From contig JADJOM010000002.1 in the NCBI GenBank assembly GCA_016713785.1, positions 682,001-746,000 on the forward strand: a DNA stretch of 64,000 nucleotides, read 5' to 3'. Shown here in pieces: positions 43,510-52,553 of the stretch; position 1 is the stretch's first letter, and the number at the start of each line of letters is the position of its first letter. The position numbers were made by a program, and so were the translations under genes. Source of the DNA: Gemmatimonadota bacterium. GTDB lineage: Bacteria; Gemmatimonadota; Gemmatimonadetes; Gemmatimonadales; GWC2-71-9. The notes under the pieces were generated by a model. It was not told the DNA's origin, ran no database searches, and was given only the letters and a program-made list of their open reading frames with translations.

Positions 43510-44633
43510 CAGCGGCCCGCGCCCCGCGCGTGGCGGGCCCGCGCCTCGTCGTAGAAGGCCTCGAGGGCGCGGCCCCGGGCGCGCACGTCGTACTCGCGGA
43601 GCATCTTCTGGCGCGCGGCGCGGCCCAGCCGCTCGCGCAGCGCCGGGTCGGTCACCACGCGCTCCAGCCGGTCGGCCAGCGCGGCCACGTCGCGCTCGGG
43701 GACCAGGAAGCCGGTGGCGCCCTCGTCGATGATCTCGGGAATGCCACCGTGCCGGGTGCCGATCGGCACCACCTCCGCGGCGCTCGCCTCCTTCACCACG
43801 ATGAGGCCCGACTCGCGGTTGCCCGCCGCGTCCACCACGCTCGGCGCCAGCAGCACGTGACTCGCCGCCAGCCGCGCGGCCACCGCCTCCGGCGCCAGCG
43901 GCCCGGTGAAGCGCACCCGCGCCGTCACCCCGAGCTGGTCCGCGAGGCGCCGGAGCTCCGCCTCGCGCTCCCCCTCCCCGATCAGCGTGAGCTCGAGCGC
44001 CGGGTGCCGTTGCGCCACCCGGGCAAAGGCCTCGAGCCCGTAGCCGAAGCCCTTCTTCTCCACGAATCGCCCGATCATCACCACCTGGAGCGGCGCGGCG
44101 GCCCGCGCCCCCGACTGGAAGGCGCCCAGGTCCACGCCCAGCCGGTGCACCCGCAGCTTCTCCGCGGGCACCCCCTGGGCCTCGAGCAGCGCCTGGAGTT
44201 CCGCCGAGGCGCAGAGGCCCAGGGTCATGTCGCGCAGCACACGGGGGCCCTGGATGGCGTAGCGCAGGTGCTGCGGAAGGAAGCGGCGCGGGCTCGCGAG
44301 CAGCGGCACGTCGTAGCCGTGGAAGGTGACCACCAGCGGCAGCCCGTGCCGACGCGCGAAGGGCCGCGCGTACACCGCGCCGAGGCCGAAGTGCGCGTGC
44401 ACCAGCGCGAACCCCCGGGCGCGGAAGCGGTCGTCGAAGGCGGCGTCGCGGCAGGTGAGCGGATAGAGCGTGCCGCCCACGTGCACCGGCGCGAAGGGAA
44501 ACCGCTCCGGCAGCAGCCGGGCGCGGCAGAACACCTCCACGGCGTACCGCTCGTGGTGGCGGATCTCCTCGTACACGAAGGTCTGCGAGTAGGCGAGGAA
44601 GTTGGTGCTGAACAGCGCCACCAGGTCGGTCAT
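43509..44633 (-). CDS. GT4-family glycosyltransferase
   Basis: 374 residues. N-terminal FSTNFLAYSQTFVYEEI (the export-type GT4 start), VHAHFGLGAVY, TFHGYDVPLL, then VVMIGRFVEKKGFGYGLEAF and the E-x7-E region ESGLIVVKEASAAE. This pattern is of colanic/exopolysaccharide GT4 enzymes. It is coupled to the sulfatase-fold gene upstream by ATGA and to the glycerophosphotransferase-like gene downstream. Confidence 0.9.
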   Translation of the reverse strand: MTDLVALFSTNFLAYSQTFVYEEIRHHERYAVEVFCRARLLPERFPFAPVHVGGTLYPLTCRDAAFDDRFRARGFALVHAHFGLGAVYARPFARRHGLPLVVTFHGYDVPLLASPRRFLPQHLRYAIQGPRVLRDMTLGLCASAELQALLEAQGVPAEKLRVHRLGVDLGAFQSGARAAAPLQVVMIGRFVEKKGFGYGLEAFARVAQRHPALELTLIGEGEREAELRRLADQLGVTARVRFTGPLAPEAVAARLAASHVLLAPSVVDAAGNRESGLIVVKEASAAEVVPIGTRHGGIPEIIDEGATGFLVPERDVAALADRLERVVTDPALRERLGRAARQKMLREYDVRARGRALEAFYDEARARHARGAGR

Positions 44634-46624
44634 GGCACCGCGGGTCCCGGCCACACGCGATCGGTCTCGAGCAGGTAGTCCACCAGGGTCTGGTCCCACC
44701 GGATCCGCTGGGCAAGGTCGGCCGCGCGCATCGGCGCGGTCGGGGCGAGGTCCCGGCGCTGCAGCGGATCCTCCAGCGCCCGGTAAAGGTGCAGGGCGCC
44801 GGTCGCCGGGTCCACCACCAGGCTCCACGCGCCCTGGTCGGCCCACGCGGCGCTCTTGCGGAGGCCGCTGGCGGTGCGGGCCGCGGGCACCGGGTCCAGC
44901 AGGCTGTGCCCCATCCACGGGACGCTGTCGCGGACCCCCGCCAGGTCGGCGAGGGTGGGCGCCACGTCGAGCAGACTCGCCACCTCGGGGCGCATGCCCG
45001 CCGGGAGCCGGGGATCGGCCCCGTGCAGGAGCAGCGGCACCCAGATGGTCTCGCGCCAGCCGTTCCGCTGGGCGGCGGTGCCGTCGTGCTCGCCCAGGTT
45101 CTCGCCGTGGTCCCCGGTGATCACCACCACCGTGCTGTCGAACCACGGCTCGGCGCGGAGCGCGCCGACGAACTCCCGCAGCACGTCGTCGGTGTAGTGC
45201 ATGGTGTTCCAGATGGCGGAATCCGGCCGGGTGGAGCGGACCAGGTCGAGGGCCGGCTCCCGGCTGCGGAACGGCAGGTGGTTGCTGTAGGAGACCACCG
45301 TGAGCAGGAACGGCGCGTCGCGGCGGCCGAGCTGCCGCGCCCGCTGCACGGCGCGGCGGAAGACGTCGCGATCCTCTTCTTCCGCGCGGTGCGGCACGTC
45401 GAGCCGGTCGTACCAGCGCCGCAGCCAGAAGGTCTGGAAGTCCCAGTCGGGGTCCACGCCGGTGATGAACTCGGTGGTCCAGCCGTGGGCCCGGAGCACC
45501 TCCGGCAGGCAGCGGAAGCGGGTGCCGGTGAACATCGCCGTGGGCGACTCGCGCCGGTGCGGCTTCACGGAGCAGTGCCCGGCGAAGAGGCCGTTGACCG
45601 TCTCGGGGCCGAAACTCAGGTGCCGCAGCCACGCCGCGCTCCCCGGCGCGCGCGCCAGCGAGTCGAGGAACGGGGTCGGCGTGAAGTCCCGGTCGGGACG
45701 GAGGTACCCCACGTCCCAGCCACGGAAGGTCTCGAGCTGGATATAGATGATGGCGCGGGGCCGGGGTGTGCCGGAGGCCGCCGGCCGGGTGGGAACGCGG
45801 AGCAGCGGATAGGCCGTGTCGGGGAAGGCCCACCCGCTGTCCACGCTTCCGGCCAGCCACGCCTGCTGGTAGCTCGAGGCGAGGGCCGTGAAGTCGTCCG
45901 GTCGGCGGCCCCAGTGGAGCCGGCGCCGGGTCTCGCTCACCACCGAGGCGAGGGCGGGCTTCACCCGGCGCCACCGGTTGCCGCTCGGCCACACCACCAT
46001 GACGATCGTCGGAAAGGTGATCAGCGCGGTGAGGATCACCAGCGTCCGGCCGGGAGTGTCCAGCCGCGGCCCGTACTGCCGGCGGATCGTCCGGGCGCCG
46101 CCCCACCCCAGGCTGGCGCCGGTGGCGAGCAGGAGCAGGAACGGTAGCCCCGGGCCCCCGCGGTCGCGCAGGAAGAGCTCGTACATGTCCCGCGTCCACG
46201 CCGAGACGTTGTAGTAGGTGCGGACCACGGAGAAGGACAGGTGGAGGCCCATGAACCGCATCAGCTCGTGGTCCACCTGGTCGAGCAGGGTGGCGAGGAT
46301 CAGCGCCGCGAGCAGCACCCGCTGCGCGCGCCGCGCCGTGACGGCGGGCACCGGGCCATCCCAGCGCACCAGCCACCAGACGAACAGCGGCAGGGCCGGG
46401 GCCAGCGCGGCCCACATGTTCCAGGCGATGGCGAACGGGAGGTAGCGACCGACCTGGTCGACGTACGGGGTGCCGTAGGGGGTGCCGCGGAGGAAGAGGA
46501 ACAGCTCCTGCACGGTCATGGCCAGCCAGGCGAGCAGCACCAGCCCGAGCGAGACCGGGGCCTGTCGCGCGCCGGTGGTGTGGCCGGGACGATCGTCGTC
46601 GGGGTTCAGGCGGCCCTCTGGCAC
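44630..46624 (-). CDS. LTA-synthase/MdoB-like phosphoglycerol transferase
   Basis: 664 residues. Five membrane helices lie in 25-215, then an exported alkaline-phosphatase/sulfatase-type domain from about 290. IIYIQLETF has the metal-binding Glu298. SFGPETVNGLFAGHC has Thr342 in the position of the LtaS nucleophile Thr. TGDHGENLGEHDG holds the other metal ligands. Known members move phosphoglycerol or phosphoethanolamine from a lipid onto glycans outside the membrane. Together with the CDP-alcohol genes it points to phospho-decorated surface polymer. It is the first gene of a three-gene chain. Confidence 0.85.
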   Translation of the reverse strand: MPEGRLNPDDDRPGHTTGARQAPVSLGLVLLAWLAMTVQELFLFLRGTPYGTPYVDQVGRYLPFAIAWNMWAALAPALPLFVWWLVRWDGPVPAVTARRAQRVLLAALILATLLDQVDHELMRFMGLHLSFSVVRTYYNVSAWTRDMYELFLRDRGGPGLPFLLLLATGASLGWGGARTIRRQYGPRLDTPGRTLVILTALITFPTIVMVVWPSGNRWRRVKPALASVVSETRRRLHWGRRPDDFTALASSYQQAWLAGSVDSGWAFPDTAYPLLRVPTRPAASGTPRPRAIIYIQLETFRGWDVGYLRPDRDFTPTPFLDSLARAPGSAAWLRHLSFGPETVNGLFAGHCSVKPHRRESPTAMFTGTRFRCLPEVLRAHGWTTEFITGVDPDWDFQTFWLRRWYDRLDVPHRAEEEDRDVFRRAVQRARQLGRRDAPFLLTVVSYSNHLPFRSREPALDLVRSTRPDSAIWNTMHYTDDVLREFVGALRAEPWFDSTVVVITGDHGENLGEHDGTAAQRNGWRETIWVPLLLHGADPRLPAGMRPEVASLLDVAPTLADLAGVRDSVPWMGHSLLDPVPAARTASGLRKSAAWADQGAWSLVVDPATGALHLYRALEDPLQRRDLAPTAPMRAADLAQRIRWDQTLVDYLLETDRVWPGPAVP

Positions 46625-46734
46625 GGGGCGGAAAGTAGTTCGCGGCCCGGGGGCTCGCTACGCCCTTACGGAGCCCGCGCGGGCCCCCTTATGATTCCGC
46701 GTCACAGTTCCCGGAGCACGCCCTGTCGTTCCGC

Positions 46735-48396
46735 ATGTTGACGGTCTGCCTGGTGGCCCTGGCGCCACTGGGGCTCACCGCCCAGGACAGCCTGCCACCC
46801 GCCGCCCGCGATTCGGCCTTCAAGCCGGTCGGGGAGGCCCCCCTCGGTCGCGATTCCGCCTTCGGGCCGGTCGGGATGCCCGACACCCTGCGCCGCATCG
46901 TGAAGATCCGGATCCTGCAGTCCGACGTTTTCGACAGCGCCGACGCGCACAAGTGGTTCGGCAAGATCGGCAACGGGCTCCACGTCATGACCCGGCCCGG
47001 CATCATCGAGTCGGAGCTCCTCTTCAAGGTGGGCGAGCCCTACGACTCCGTGAAGGCGGCGGAGATGGCCCGCAACCTCCGCACCCGCGGGCTGTTCCGG
47101 AAGGTCGTGGTGGACACCGTCACCGCCGACAGTGGCGTGGTGCTCCAGGTGATCACCAAGGACGGCTGGACCACCCAGGTCGACGTGCGCTTCCGCTCGG
47201 CAGGCAAGCAGACCGACTGGCAGTTGGCCCTGATCGAGCGCAACCTGCTCGGCACCGGCACCCGCTTCGCCACCCGCTACCGCCACACCCCCGACCGCAA
47301 CAGCCTCAACTTCCAGTTCCTGCAGCCGCGGCTCATCGCCAAGCGGGTGTCGCTTGGGCTGCGCTACGAGGACCGCTCCGACGGCGCCCGCGGCCAGGTG
47401 GCCATCGAGCGGCCGTTCTTCAGCCTCTCGGACCGCAACGGCATCACCACCCTGCTCGACATCCGCAACGAGCGGGTGCTGCGCTTCCGCGACGGCGTCG
47501 GCGACCCGGCCGACTCCCTCCGCCGCCGCTTCGTGCTGGGCCGGGTGGAGGCGGGACACGCCCTCTATGCCAGCAGCAAGGGCTACCTGCGCGTGGGCGT
47601 CACCGGCCAGGTGCGCCGCGACGACTTCGTCCCCTGGCCCACCCGGACCACCACCCGCAGCGTCACCGCCGCGCTCGGCCCGTTCCTCGAATGGCGCCGC
47701 GCCAACTTCGCCGTCACCAGCGGCTTCGCGCGCGTGGGCCAGGACGAGGACGTGGACCTGAGCACCTTCGCCCGGGTGCAGCTCTTCGCCGCGCCCGAGC
47801 TGTTCGGCTACCACCGCGATGGCCTCGGCGGCCTGGCCCAGATCCGGCTCGGCCGCCAGCTCGCCAAGGGCGGGTTCGCGTGGCTCGACGGCCGCCTCAA
47901 CGGCGTCGTCACCTCGGCCGGCCTCGACTCCGGCTCCGCCGTCCTCGGCGGCACGGTGGTGGTCAAGCCGCACCGCGGCCACCTCGCCATCGGCCACGCC
48001 GACATCGGCTGGATCAAGAACCCGGTGCAGGGCACCGAGTTCGACCTCGGCTTCGCGGTCGGGCCGCGCGGCTTCCCCATCCACGCCTTCACCGGCGACC
48101 GCACCTACTTCACCACCGCCGAGTACCGGGTGATCCTCGCCGACGAGGTGCTCAAGACCCTCGCCGTCGGCGTGGCCGGCTTCGTGGACCACGGCGGGGC
48201 CTGGTTCAACGGCACCAAGCGTCGCACCGGCACCAACCTCGGCATGGGCATCCGGCTCGGCCCCTCGCGCGTGGCCGACGCCAACCAGACCCGGCTCGAC
48301 CTCGCCTACCGCTTCAAGAACGACCAGGAGAAGGCGGGCTGGGTGTTCGTCATCGCCTCGGGCCTCACGTTCAATACCCAGCCGCGCGGGCTGTAG
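46735..48396 (+). CDS. POTRA-containing outer-membrane barrel (BamA/TamA-like)
   Basis: 553 residues. A short signal peptide (LTVCLVALAPLGLTAQ) and a duplicated RDSAFxPVG segment are followed by one POTRA-type domain at about 70-140 (PGIIESELLFKVGEPYDSVK, RGLFRKVVVDTV). A 16-strand-like Omp85 barrel follows from about 150 (GTGTRFATRYRH, GVAGFVDHGGAW). Omp85 proteins insert or translocate proteins or lipids at the outer membrane. The canonical BamA has five POTRA domains, so this is a reduced member. Confidence 0.75.
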   Translation: MLTVCLVALAPLGLTAQDSLPPAARDSAFKPVGEAPLGRDSAFGPVGMPDTLRRIVKIRILQSDVFDSADAHKWFGKIGNGLHVMTRPGIIESELLFKVGEPYDSVKAAEMARNLRTRGLFRKVVVDTVTADSGVVLQVITKDGWTTQVDVRFRSAGKQTDWQLALIERNLLGTGTRFATRYRHTPDRNSLNFQFLQPRLIAKRVSLGLRYEDRSDGARGQVAIERPFFSLSDRNGITTLLDIRNERVLRFRDGVGDPADSLRRRFVLGRVEAGHALYASSKGYLRVGVTGQVRRDDFVPWPTRTTTRSVTAALGPFLEWRRANFAVTSGFARVGQDEDVDLSTFARVQLFAAPELFGYHRDGLGGLAQIRLGRQLAKGGFAWLDGRLNGVVTSAGLDSGSAVLGGTVVVKPHRGHLAIGHADIGWIKNPVQGTEFDLGFAVGPRGFPIHAFTGDRTYFTTAEYRVILADEVLKTLAVGVAGFVDHGGAWFNGTKRRTGTNLGMGIRLGPSRVADANQTRLDLAYRFKNDQEKAGWVFVIASGLTFNTQPRGL

Positions 48397-48441
48397 CCCG
48401 CGCCGCTGGCGCGATTCCGCCCACCGGTTATCATTGCGCCC

Positions 48442-48861
48442 ATGACCAGCCCTGACGCGACCGCTCCCGCCCCCGACGCCCCGGCTCCCCGCAAGCGGCG
48501 CTTCGGCAAGTACCTGGTGATCGCCCTGGTCGGGCCGATCCTCCTGCTGGCGCTCTACACCTGGCTGGCCCTGCACTGGGACTACTCCAACGGCTACCGG
48601 AGCGGCCTGCTGCAGAAGTTCTCGAAGAAGGGGTGGGTCTGCAAAACCCACGAGGGCGAGCTGTGGCAGTCGGTGGTGGCCCAGGTGGCGCCCAACGTGT
48701 GGAACTTCACCGTGCGCGACGACCGCATCGCCCGGCAGCTTGATTCCCTGGTGGGCAAGCCGGTGCGGGTGCACTACAGCGAGCACCGCGGCGTCCCGAC
48801 CAGCTGCTTCGGCGACACGCCCTACTACGTGGACAGCGTCACGGTGGTCACCGGGCCGTAG
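48442..48861 (+). CDS. Single-TM unknown protein
   Basis: 139 residues. A basic N-terminus (RKRRFGKY), one membrane helix at 25-45 (LVIALVGPILLLALYTWLAL), then a soluble part with two cysteines (GWVCKTHEGELWQS, TSCFGDTPYY). No family is recognised. TATCAT ends 7 bases before the ATG and there is no ribosome site, so a leaderless message is possible. Confidence 0.65.
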   Translation: MTSPDATAPAPDAPAPRKRRFGKYLVIALVGPILLLALYTWLALHWDYSNGYRSGLLQKFSKKGWVCKTHEGELWQSVVAQVAPNVWNFTVRDDRIARQLDSLVGKPVRVHYSEHRGVPTSCFGDTPYYVDSVTVVTGP

Positions 48862-48892
48862 GCGCGCACGGCTGTGCGCGCCGGCGCATCGC

Positions 48893-50716
48893 CTAGGTCC
48901 CCGCCACCACCGCCGCACGCACCCGGAGCAGCTGCAGCTCCCCCAGGTCGATCACCTCACCCGTCAGCATCACGCGGATCCCCACCAGCCCCCGGAACCA
49001 CTCGGGGGCCGGCCCGCCGCGCTCGTCCGCGAGCAGCAGGTGGGCCGGCGCGCCATCGGCACCGGTGGTCATGAGCAGCGGCGGGATGCCGCCGCTCAGG
49101 CACCGCGTGGCGCAGCCGCGGTGCACCGTGTGCCGCGCCGGCTTCATCACGCCGAGCCAGCACTTGCTGTCCACGATCTCGCCGGTGAGGCGCTGCACCC
49201 CGCGGGACACCGGAGGCGGCACCGCGATGCCCAGGCGCACGTTGGGCGCGGGGGGCGTCTCGACGATGCCGCCCGCAACCACCTCGAGCATCTCCCGCTC
49301 CCCGCGCGCGATGCGGGTGCCGCGCACCGCGGCCCACTGGCCGTCGCGGCCCGCCGTGAGTGCCTGCGCGCCGTGCTTGCCCGTGGCCACCAGCAGGTAG
49401 CGGGTGTAGGTGGCCTGGCGGTCGTCGCCGCCATCGGCGGGCACCAGCAGGGCGGGATAGGGGAACTCGCGGATCTGGCCGTGCAGCAGGCGCAGGTGGC
49501 CGTACTCGAACACCCCCGGCCCGGCGCGGTCCTGCGCCAGGGCCAGCACCGCGGTCACGCCCAGCGCCGCGGCCAGGAGCCCGGCCACCCGGATCAGGGT
49601 GGCCCGGCCGACCGGCGCCGGGGCCGTGGCGTGGTAGCCCACGTAGAAGGGGTCGTCGGCGGCCCCGCCCGCTGCACGCGCCCCCGCGATCCGCGCCGGC
49701 TCCACCCGGGTGCCCGCCGGGTGCGCCTCCGGATGCACCAGCACCCGCCCCGCGACCACGCGCACGTCGTAGGTGGGAATGGTCTCGGTGAAGGGCGGCG
49801 GTGACTGGCCGCTGTCCGGCAGGTACTGGTAGCCGTGCCAGGGGCAGGTGATGCACCCGTCCACGATCTTCCCCTCGGCGAGCGGCCCGTTCTGGTGCCG
49901 GCACACGTTCGACACGCACGAGACCTTGCCGTCGTAGCGGAACACCGCGATCCGCTCCCCACCCACCACCGCCATCCGCGCCCGGCCCTCGGCAATCGTC
50001 TCCACCGGCCCTACGTCCACCCACCCCTCCGCGGTCCGCGGCGCCTCGGCGCGGTCCCGCGCCCCCTCGCGCCGGCCCGCCGCCAGGTGCAGCCCGAAGA
50101 CCGCCGCGGCCGCCGTCACCAGCAGCACCGCCGGCGCCACGCTGCTGGTCTGCTGCAGCGTCCCGAGCGCCACGTGTGCCACCAGCAGCGCGTACGCCAC
50201 GTACACCAGCATGTGCAACGCCTTCCAGAACGGCGCCGACAGGGTGGCCAGCCAGAAATCGTGGCTGGTCGCCGCCATCACCAGCAGGATGCCCAGCGCG
50301 GCCAGGCCCGGCAGCTCGAACGGAAAGGCATCGGGCCGCCCGGGACGCGCGGCGGCGCTGAGCAGGGAAACGAACGGGTGCACGTCGCCCAGGGCGTGGA
50401 ACTGGATCAGGGTGAACACGCCGTGCCCCAGGGCCAGCACGCACATCGTCACGCCCAGGTGCCGGCGGTTGTACAGCAGCGGGAGGAACCGCGCGTCGAG
50501 CCGCGCCAGCGGGCCGATGGCCAGGATGATCGTGAGCAGCGTGAACGCCGTGACGCCGAGTCCGCGGATCAGCGCCGTTTCCAGCGTGGCGTCGGGATCG
50601 CGCCACAGGGTGAGCGCCGGGAAGAGCAGCAGGCAGGCCACCACCCCCGCCGCCAGCACGCCGTCGTAGATGAACTTCTGGCGGTTCCAGTTGACCGCCT
50701 TGTAGGCGGCGCTCAT
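48893..50716 (-). CDS. Ferric-reductase-like heme membrane domain fused to Rieske [2Fe-2S] domain
   Basis: 607 residues. A six-helix ferric-reductase/MsrQ-like domain at 15-205 has candidate heme histidines H98 (GHGV), H168 (LHML) and H181 (AHVALG). A Rieske domain at about 232-335 follows with C272/H274 (CRHQNGPL) and C291/H294 (CPWHGYQY) intact. After one more membrane helix (about 370) a 220-residue domain with no recognised family ends the protein. A path from heme to iron-sulfur is built into one chain. It is preceded by two tiny membrane-protein genes, each overlapping the next by 4 bp. Confidence 0.8.
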   Translation of the reverse strand: MSAAYKAVNWNRQKFIYDGVLAAGVVACLLLFPALTLWRDPDATLETALIRGLGVTAFTLLTIILAIGPLARLDARFLPLLYNRRHLGVTMCVLALGHGVFTLIQFHALGDVHPFVSLLSAAARPGRPDAFPFELPGLAALGILLVMAATSHDFWLATLSAPFWKALHMLVYVAYALLVAHVALGTLQQTSSVAPAVLLVTAAAAVFGLHLAAGRREGARDRAEAPRTAEGWVDVGPVETIAEGRARMAVVGGERIAVFRYDGKVSCVSNVCRHQNGPLAEGKIVDGCITCPWHGYQYLPDSGQSPPPFTETIPTYDVRVVAGRVLVHPEAHPAGTRVEPARIAGARAAGGAADDPFYVGYHATAPAPVGRATLIRVAGLLAAALGVTAVLALAQDRAGPGVFEYGHLRLLHGQIREFPYPALLVPADGGDDRQATYTRYLLVATGKHGAQALTAGRDGQWAAVRGTRIARGEREMLEVVAGGIVETPPAPNVRLGIAVPPPVSRGVQRLTGEIVDSKCWLGVMKPARHTVHRGCATRCLSGGIPPLLMTTGADGAPAHLLLADERGGPAPEWFRGLVGIRVMLTGEVIDLGELQLLRVRAAVVAGT

Positions 50717-50832
50717 GGCAGGCGGCTCGGCGGCTCGGCGACCGAGCCGAGTGCCCAGCCCACCAGGAGGGCCGTGATGAGTGCCAGCCACGGGATCATC
50801 CGGCGGTGCCGGTCGCGGAGGGAGCGGATCAT
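50713..50832 (-). CDS. 39-residue single-TM protein
   Basis: A basic start (MIRSLRDRHRR), one membrane helix (MIPWLALITALLVGWALGS), and a short tail. It overlaps the gene before it by 4 bp and the Rieske fusion after it by 4 bp (ATGA both times), which is strong evidence that it is translated. It may be a small subunit of the redox complex. Confidence 0.6.
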   Translation of the reverse strand: MIRSLRDRHRRMIPWLALITALLVGWALGSVAEPPSRLP

Positions 50833-51053
50833 GCCTGCCCCCCGCGCTCGAGCCGCCACACCAGCACCGGCCACAGCAGCACCGCGCCCGGGAGGAGGAG
50901 CAGGCGGAACCCCGGCGTGCCGTGGGCGGCCACGTCGTCGAGCCGGTTGACCCAGCGGAAGGCGAACGGGAGGGCAAACAGCGCCCCGAGGGCGAGGTAG
51001 CCGGCCGCGAGCCGGACCAGCCACTCGGCGAGGGGTGGAGCGATCATGGCCAT
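50829..51053 (-). CDS. Small two-TM protein
   Basis: 74 residues (or 72 from the ATG at 51047) with two membrane helices (about 12-33 and 49-66) joined by NRLDDVAAHGTP. No family is recognised. First gene of the three-gene redox operon, overlapping the next by ATGA. Confidence 0.6.
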   Translation of the reverse strand: MAMIAPPLAEWLVRLAAGYLALGALFALPFAFRWVNRLDDVAAHGTPGFRLLLLPGAVLLWPVLVWRLERGGQA

Positions 51054-51089
51054 GCCGATCCAACGTGAGGGGGTCCTGCAAGGTTCCCC

Positions 51090-51146
51090 GTCCGGGGCCA
51101 GCGCGATAGTCCCCGGACCGTCGCCCGCTCGTGACCGGCCGGTCAC
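51090..51146. promoter_or_regulatory. Two palindromes in a divergent intergenic region
   Basis: GTCCGGGG (51090) pairs with CCCCGGAC (51111), and GTGACCGGCCGGTCAC (51131-51146) is a perfect 16-bp palindrome. They lie between the divergent redox operon and a GT4 gene and look like repressor or activator sites. Confidence 0.45.
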
Positions 51147-51205
51147 CCCGCGGCGACCACCCGGCGCGAGACTGTGCACCGGACCCCGAACCCCGGGAGT
51201 GCGGC

Positions 51206-52372
51206 ATGCGGATCGCGTTCTTCTCCGAAGTGTACTGGCCCATGGTGAGCGGCGTGGCCCGCACCCTGGAACGGACCGTGGCCGCCCTCACCGCCCGCGG
51301 CCACGCGGTGCGGGTCTACACCGCGACGTACCCGCTGCCCGCGGGCACCCCAGACCTGCCCGAGGTGCACCGCTCCCCCAGCCGGCCCCTCTTCCTCTCG
51401 CCCGAGGTGCAGTGGGCCTTCCCCCGGCAGCACCAGCTCCACGCCGACCTCGCCGCCTTCGCCCCCGACGTGGTGCACTGCCTCACCGAGTTCAGCCTGG
51501 GCCGCGCCGGCGCGCGGGCCGCGCGCGCCCTGGGGGTGCCGCTCGTGGCCTCGGCCCATACCGACTACGAGAGCTACGCCGGGCGCTATGGGCTCGACCT
51601 GCTGGTGGGGCCGGGCTGGCACTACCTCCGCCGGTTCTACCAGGACGCGCGCATCGTGCTCGCGCCGGGCCGGATGTACGAGGCGCGCCTGCACCAGCGC
51701 GGGGTGCACCATACCGGCATCTGGAGCCGCGGCGTGGACACCGCCGAGTTCCATCCCCGCTTCCGCAGCGACGCCTGGCGCGCCCGGTTCGGTGTGGGCA
51801 GGGACGACGTGCTCATCACCTGCGTGGGCCGCCTGGCCCCGGAGAAGAGCGTCCCCCTGCTGCTCGACGCGTGGGAGCGCGTGTCCCGCCGGCACCCCGG
51901 GGCGCACCTGGTCTTCGTGGGCCGGGGCGCCATGGAGGGCGCCATCCGCGGGCGGGCCCTGCCGCGGCTGCACCTGGCGGGGCTGCTGCGCGGCACGGCG
52001 CTGGCCACCGCGTACGCCTCGTCCGACCTCTTCGTGCAGCCCTCCGCCACCGAGACCTTCGGCAACGTGCTCCTCGAGGCGATGGCCAGCGGGGTGGCGT
52101 CCGTGAGCGTCGGCGCGGGCGGGGTGCTCGACTTTGCCCTCGACCGCCACAACACCCTGCTGGTGCCGCCGGGCGATCCCGCCGCCCTCGCCGCCACCCT
52201 CGCGGCCGCCATCGCGGATCCGGAGCTCCGCCGCCCGCTCCAGTCGGCGGGCCTTGCCACCGCGCGGGCACGCGGCTGGAATCCGGTCATCGACCAGCTG
52301 CTCGAGGACTACACCCGCGTCATCGGCAGTGCCCCGCCCGCGCATCCCGCCCGCTCCGCGCACGCGGCCTGA
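51206..52372 (+). CDS. GT4 glycosyltransferase (MgtA/diacylglycerol-sugar-transferase-like)
   Basis: 388 residues. MRIAFFSEVYWPMVSGVART start, SAHTDYESYAGRYGL, RGVDTAEFHPRF, CVGRLAPEKSVPLLLDAWE and the E-x7-E region SATETFGNVLLEAMASGVAS. This set is typical of GT4 mannosyl- and glycolipid-forming enzymes such as MgtA and SqdX. It probably adds a sugar to diacylglycerol or a phosphoinositide. GGGAG precedes the ATG. Confidence 0.9.
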   Translation: MRIAFFSEVYWPMVSGVARTLERTVAALTARGHAVRVYTATYPLPAGTPDLPEVHRSPSRPLFLSPEVQWAFPRQHQLHADLAAFAPDVVHCLTEFSLGRAGARAARALGVPLVASAHTDYESYAGRYGLDLLVGPGWHYLRRFYQDARIVLAPGRMYEARLHQRGVHHTGIWSRGVDTAEFHPRFRSDAWRARFGVGRDDVLITCVGRLAPEKSVPLLLDAWERVSRRHPGAHLVFVGRGAMEGAIRGRALPRLHLAGLLRGTALATAYASSDLFVQPSATETFGNVLLEAMASGVASVSVGAGGVLDFALDRHNTLLVPPGDPAALAATLAAAIADPELRRPLQSAGLATARARGWNPVIDQLLEDYTRVIGSAPPAHPARSAHAA

Positions 52373-52553
52373 GTTCAGGCCGGCCCGTCCCCAGGCCGCG
52401 TATCGAGCCCCTCCCATCGGGAAGGAAAATTCATGATCGGGCCCTGTGGCTCGGTCAACTCCTCCCGGCCTGGGCCGATACTCCCGGAACGAAAGTGTTG
52501 CTGCCCCCGGTTCCCGGGTGCGCGGCGCGCCAGGTCCAGGGGAGGGGGACGGG

